This document shows, in pieces, positions 60,541 through 64,000 of a stretch of 64,000 nt of DNA. The first letter of the stretch is position 1. The number at the start of each line of letters is the position of its first letter. Source of the DNA: Onchidella celtica (Eukaryota > Mollusca > Gastropoda > Systellommatophora > Onchidiidae); NCBI GenBank assembly GCA_963931925.1, contig OZ007582.1, positions 31,218,230 through 31,282,229 on the forward strand, written 5' to 3'. The notes beneath the pieces are model-generated. The model was given only the letters and a program-made list of their open reading frames with translations, was not told the origin of the DNA and did no database searches. The translations under genes were made by a program, and so were the position numbers.

Positions 60541-60944
60541 TAAGCACGCTCACATACTTACATGTGAATAAGAAGCTACGAACAATCAGTGGCCAAAACC
60601 CTCAAAAACTGATTTTTTATTTCTCACACATCATGACAATCAGGGAAATTACAAGAAAACAAAACAGAACAAAACAAACACAATATTATTATTTGCCACG
60701 CCCAGGGCCAGAAACCGTTGGTGTTAGTGTTGGTTGTCACAGCAACATAAACCTTGTTGGTGCATGTAAAGCTTTGCAGCAGTGTGGGCATTGGTCAGTT
60801 TATATAATAAAAGGTATACCTGACTTACTGGAAAATCTTGAAAATTGCTATTTTTGAACATTTATTTTTAATAATTCGGATGAGCCTGTATTGCAAGTAT
60901 ATCATTTCTTCATTACCTAAAAAACTATTTTGGTTGCCCGTGAG

Positions 60945-62348
60945 TGTTACGGGTCTGGTACTGGGGTGATAGTGTTACAGAGTGGGTGTTATGAGTTATT
61001 GGTTTTATGACTGCATTTTAAAATCGAGGGGTATTTATGAATTACTCTTTCGTACCATGCCACACACTAAGAACAACCTGAATAAGTTTTTATCAACAGA
61101 CCTGCAGGGCCACAAATTTAATTACCTTAAAATTCCTAACAATTTTGTCTAGATCTCTTACATACTAAAAAGACAACATCAGCAGCATCAAATGAAAATT
61201 CAATAATATGTCACTAGAAGTCTCCTCTAGATTCCTATAAGATTAAGATCATTCTGACTCACTCACAATTTAAGTATTACTTATCTATCTCTCAGATATA
61301 GTCTGCCTACTATCTATCAAGCAATATAATCATGTCTCTGGCGACAATGTCATCTCAGCTATTTGTGCCTACCGCTTATAATGGATCAAACTCGTCAATA
61401 CAAGCTGACGTAGTTAAGTTAGATCTACTCTAGGATGGGCTGGCAATCCCCAGCCTCATCCAGACAAATCAATTCCAATTCACAGATGTGTATGCCAAAC
61501 ATTCATACTAGATCTAGTTGCAAGTTAATATACATCTTTGTCTTGCATTCTTGGGTAGCACTCCTAGCATATGCGGCAATCCTGTCCTACTGGATAAATT
61601 ATGGTCAGCTCCTCGTTCATTGTTGAATCAACAGACAAACACTTACACTTGGTCCCTGGTAAGGAACCAGGGAGCAGCAGACAACAGCAGTGGGTAAATC
61701 ATAATCGAGCATATGGCTTCATCTCAATGCCTATAATGGACATAGACATAAAAAACAACAGTCTTCTGATTCTTCTGGCAGAATCACGCCGACGCCTGCA
61801 CAGATGGAATTTTCTGTATGGAGTAATGAACATAGGTATGGCTACGCTTTTATACTGTGCAGCCACCTGCAAATTACCGTCCAAATGCCTAGATTTGATT
61901 GGTGCATCCATGCGAGCTCAGCTCGCAGTATTAATAGATTCTACGTGGGAGTTGGTCACGGCCTTGTACTAAAAACAGACAAGGTCAATTTAAAATGTCA
62001 AAACAAGTACTGAAATCTTTAAACCCTCGTGCTTTCTACCTTTTATGTACGAATTTCTGAACGCGACTAAGCGTCTTAAACTATCTATCCTTATTCACCC
62101 CTTCTCTTCCCTTGTAAGTGTTCATCAAAATCACGGGGTCGAGAATTGCACTGTCACTCCTAACTTATCCATTTATTCTATCTTGCCCCACTTTCTTTCC
62201 ATCTCTAAGAAAAAATGTTTCAAAAACAAACTGTTCACGAGAACAGTTCAAGGACAATTTACGCTGGTCATAATCAACGAGACCGTGAAAAAAACAAGTC
62301 TTTTCAAGTCGTGACCCAGCACGACAATTATAACATTAACTCTTGACA
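60945..62348 (-). mobile_element. Solo LTR of the 43-53 kb family, GTGAG duplication
   Basis: 1404 bp, the reverse complement of the 1414-bp LTR at high similarity, including TATAAAAG (complement at about 61848-61855) and GGCTGGGGATTGCCAGCCCA. Flanked by GTGAG at 60940-60944 and 62349-62353. No internal region remains, so it arose by LTR-LTR recombination. Confidence 0.93.
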
Positions 62349-62477
62349 GTGAGGATCTTGCAAAGTTAAAACGGAAGGAGAAGGAGAAATTTAGGTTCAA
62401 AAGCCAAGAAGTCTAGCTGTACAGATACTTATGTGTATCTGGTCTGGACCAAAGACTGACCAAATAAATATTGGAGA

Positions 62478-62500
62478 GAAAGAGAGAGAGAGAGAGAGAA
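62478..62500 (+). repeat. (GA)n microsatellite
   Basis: About ten GA dinucleotides followed by an impure purine-rich tract up to about 62570. Confidence 0.9.
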
Positions 62501-62655
62501 ACAGACAGAGAGATAGAGAAACAGAGAGAGGCAGACAATCAGAAAGAAAGCGTGAGGGTGATAAAGAGAGCGGTGTGTTTGTGACATACAGACAGACATA
62601 CAGATAGATAGATATATAGACAAATAGAGACATAGATAGATAGCCAGACCGATAG

Positions 62656-62789
<134 letters not shown>

Positions 62790-62799
62790 TGACACACAG

Positions 62800-64000
62800 A
62801 TTCTGGATGGCAGAGATAGGTTATGAACCCGGTCATAAGACCAGTTATTTAAGACTAAAATGCATATCACATTATATTATGATATTATACATAGCATCAA
62901 GCCAATATGTATGATATACAACATTACTTGATTTCCACTACTACATTGTTATCGGAATTGAATGTTTTCTTGAACGCAAGGGCAATGTAACCTCATTACA
63001 TATCAAATTTGTTTATTTCCATTAAATACATCTCAAATGTACCCGTACAAATTAGGGAAACAATACATCGCATTGCACAGTAGCGGAAATACATGCTATG
63101 GTCCCGTTCATTCTTGTCCTCCAAATCCTAAATATTGTAGTGCAGTGATGCTGTCATTTTTTAGAATATCAAAATAATGAAAAGATGTTATATATATATG
63201 AACAAATATTTTTTCCTTTTTTTTTTTTACTGAGACCATAAATTGATGGAGGAACTTAAAGATGTGCAATGGTGAATGAAATTTTAATAATAAGTTACGG
63301 TTTATGCTAAGTTTCCCCAGTCTTACTTTCGTGGTCTCTACTTGTATGCATTTAGGAGCCCATGCCAGAGTTAACACTGGGGTATTTTACTATAAATGTT
63401 GATTCGATTTTACTCATAGTCCACTTTTCACTCGCTTGTGAACATGGCCCAGCGATCCAAATATCAAGATTATCTTCTCACAGTGATATCCTAGTGTGTT
63501 AATTTCAAGGCACAACAGATAGTAATTATCAAACGTTGACTGATAGCAAGTGTGAATAAAGGCAACGAATGGCATAGATATTTCAACTAGCTTTACTACC
63601 TTATTCACCGGGTCTATGATTGTGATAGCCTGTCTGTTTTGTGAGTGGTTGAAAAGATGTATTGTTGGACTGGAAATTGCTGGCGTTAGCGGTGTGACTT
63701 TAATGACAATTTAAAAAAGTTTCTTTTAACTTTGGTTGCTATAAAGTCAACAATTCTGTTGTGTCACTTCTGATACATAGTCTTAAATTTTTCCAGCCAT
63801 CCATCCATTCATTTACCCATCCGTCCATCCATCCATCCATCAATCCATCAATCCATTCATCATCCATACATACATACATACGAGATTCTAACATGTTTTT
63901 TTCTTTTTTCTGCATTTTTTTAAATAAGCAGACGTCAGGGTTTTAAGGAAAAATGGAGAAAACAATATCGCGCAGTTATTGAGTACATTCACATGAAAGG
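62800..64000 (+). other. No gene recognised; short (ATCC)n near the end
   Basis: AT-rich sequence to the right edge. A degenerate ATCC/ATCA run is at 63796-63875. No convincing frame. Confidence 0.5.

Overview
The window is animal nuclear DNA, almost certainly from a gastropod mollusc. The main evidence is a pair of fibrinogen-related protein (FREP) genes with two immunoglobulin-type domains, a short coiled coil and a fibrinogen domain, an architecture known from snail immune lectins. An intronless chemoreceptor-like GPCR, a high load of retrotransposons and MITEs, and many microsatellites fit this. I cannot name the species. There are no operons; genes are sparse and most of the window is repeat-derived.

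Layout. 1-5030: a truncated, broken FREP copy (FREP-A), whose large intron holds one MITE inserted into another. 5.2-10.9 kb: a TC-rich tract, several TIR elements, a 22-bp minisatellite, a long-arm inverted-repeat element and a TIR element carrying a decayed FLYWCH zinc-finger ORF. 12.1-16.7 kb: an interspersed segment (inverted copy at 22.0-22.95 kb) carrying a solo LTR, then more MITEs. 17.5-20.8 kb: a nearly intact LINE on the minus strand. 24.0-31.2 kb: the intact FREP gene (FREP-B) with TATA box, three exons and a polyA signal; it is a segmental duplicate of the first region, shared introns and downstream repeats included. 35.5-36.5 kb: a GPCR on the minus strand. 39.1-42.3 kb: a second LINE with two frameshifts. 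43,091-53,183: a full-length LTR retrotransposon with two 1414-bp LTRs. 53.5 kb: a hAT transposase remnant. 55-58.7 kb: a 23-bp and a 36-bp tandem array. 60,945-62,348: a solo LTR of the same family as the full-length element, inverted. The remainder is microsatellite or featureless.

Most interesting. The LTR retrotransposon has Ty3/gypsy-type enzymes, but its integrase (HHCC, D,D35E, GPF module) lies upstream of the reverse transcriptase and RNase H. This is the copia-like order that defines the Gmr1-type gypsy elements. Its leader carries a run of CAGTG/CACTG hairpins, and its pol frame is interrupted by a related solo LTR flanked by a perfect 5-bp duplication. The FREP pair shows a gene family diverging: one copy has a coiled coil expanded to about twelve 14-residue units but is broken by a 16-nt deletion and a stop; the other is open but has lost the usual C-terminal disulfide and the calcium motif of its fibrinogen domain.
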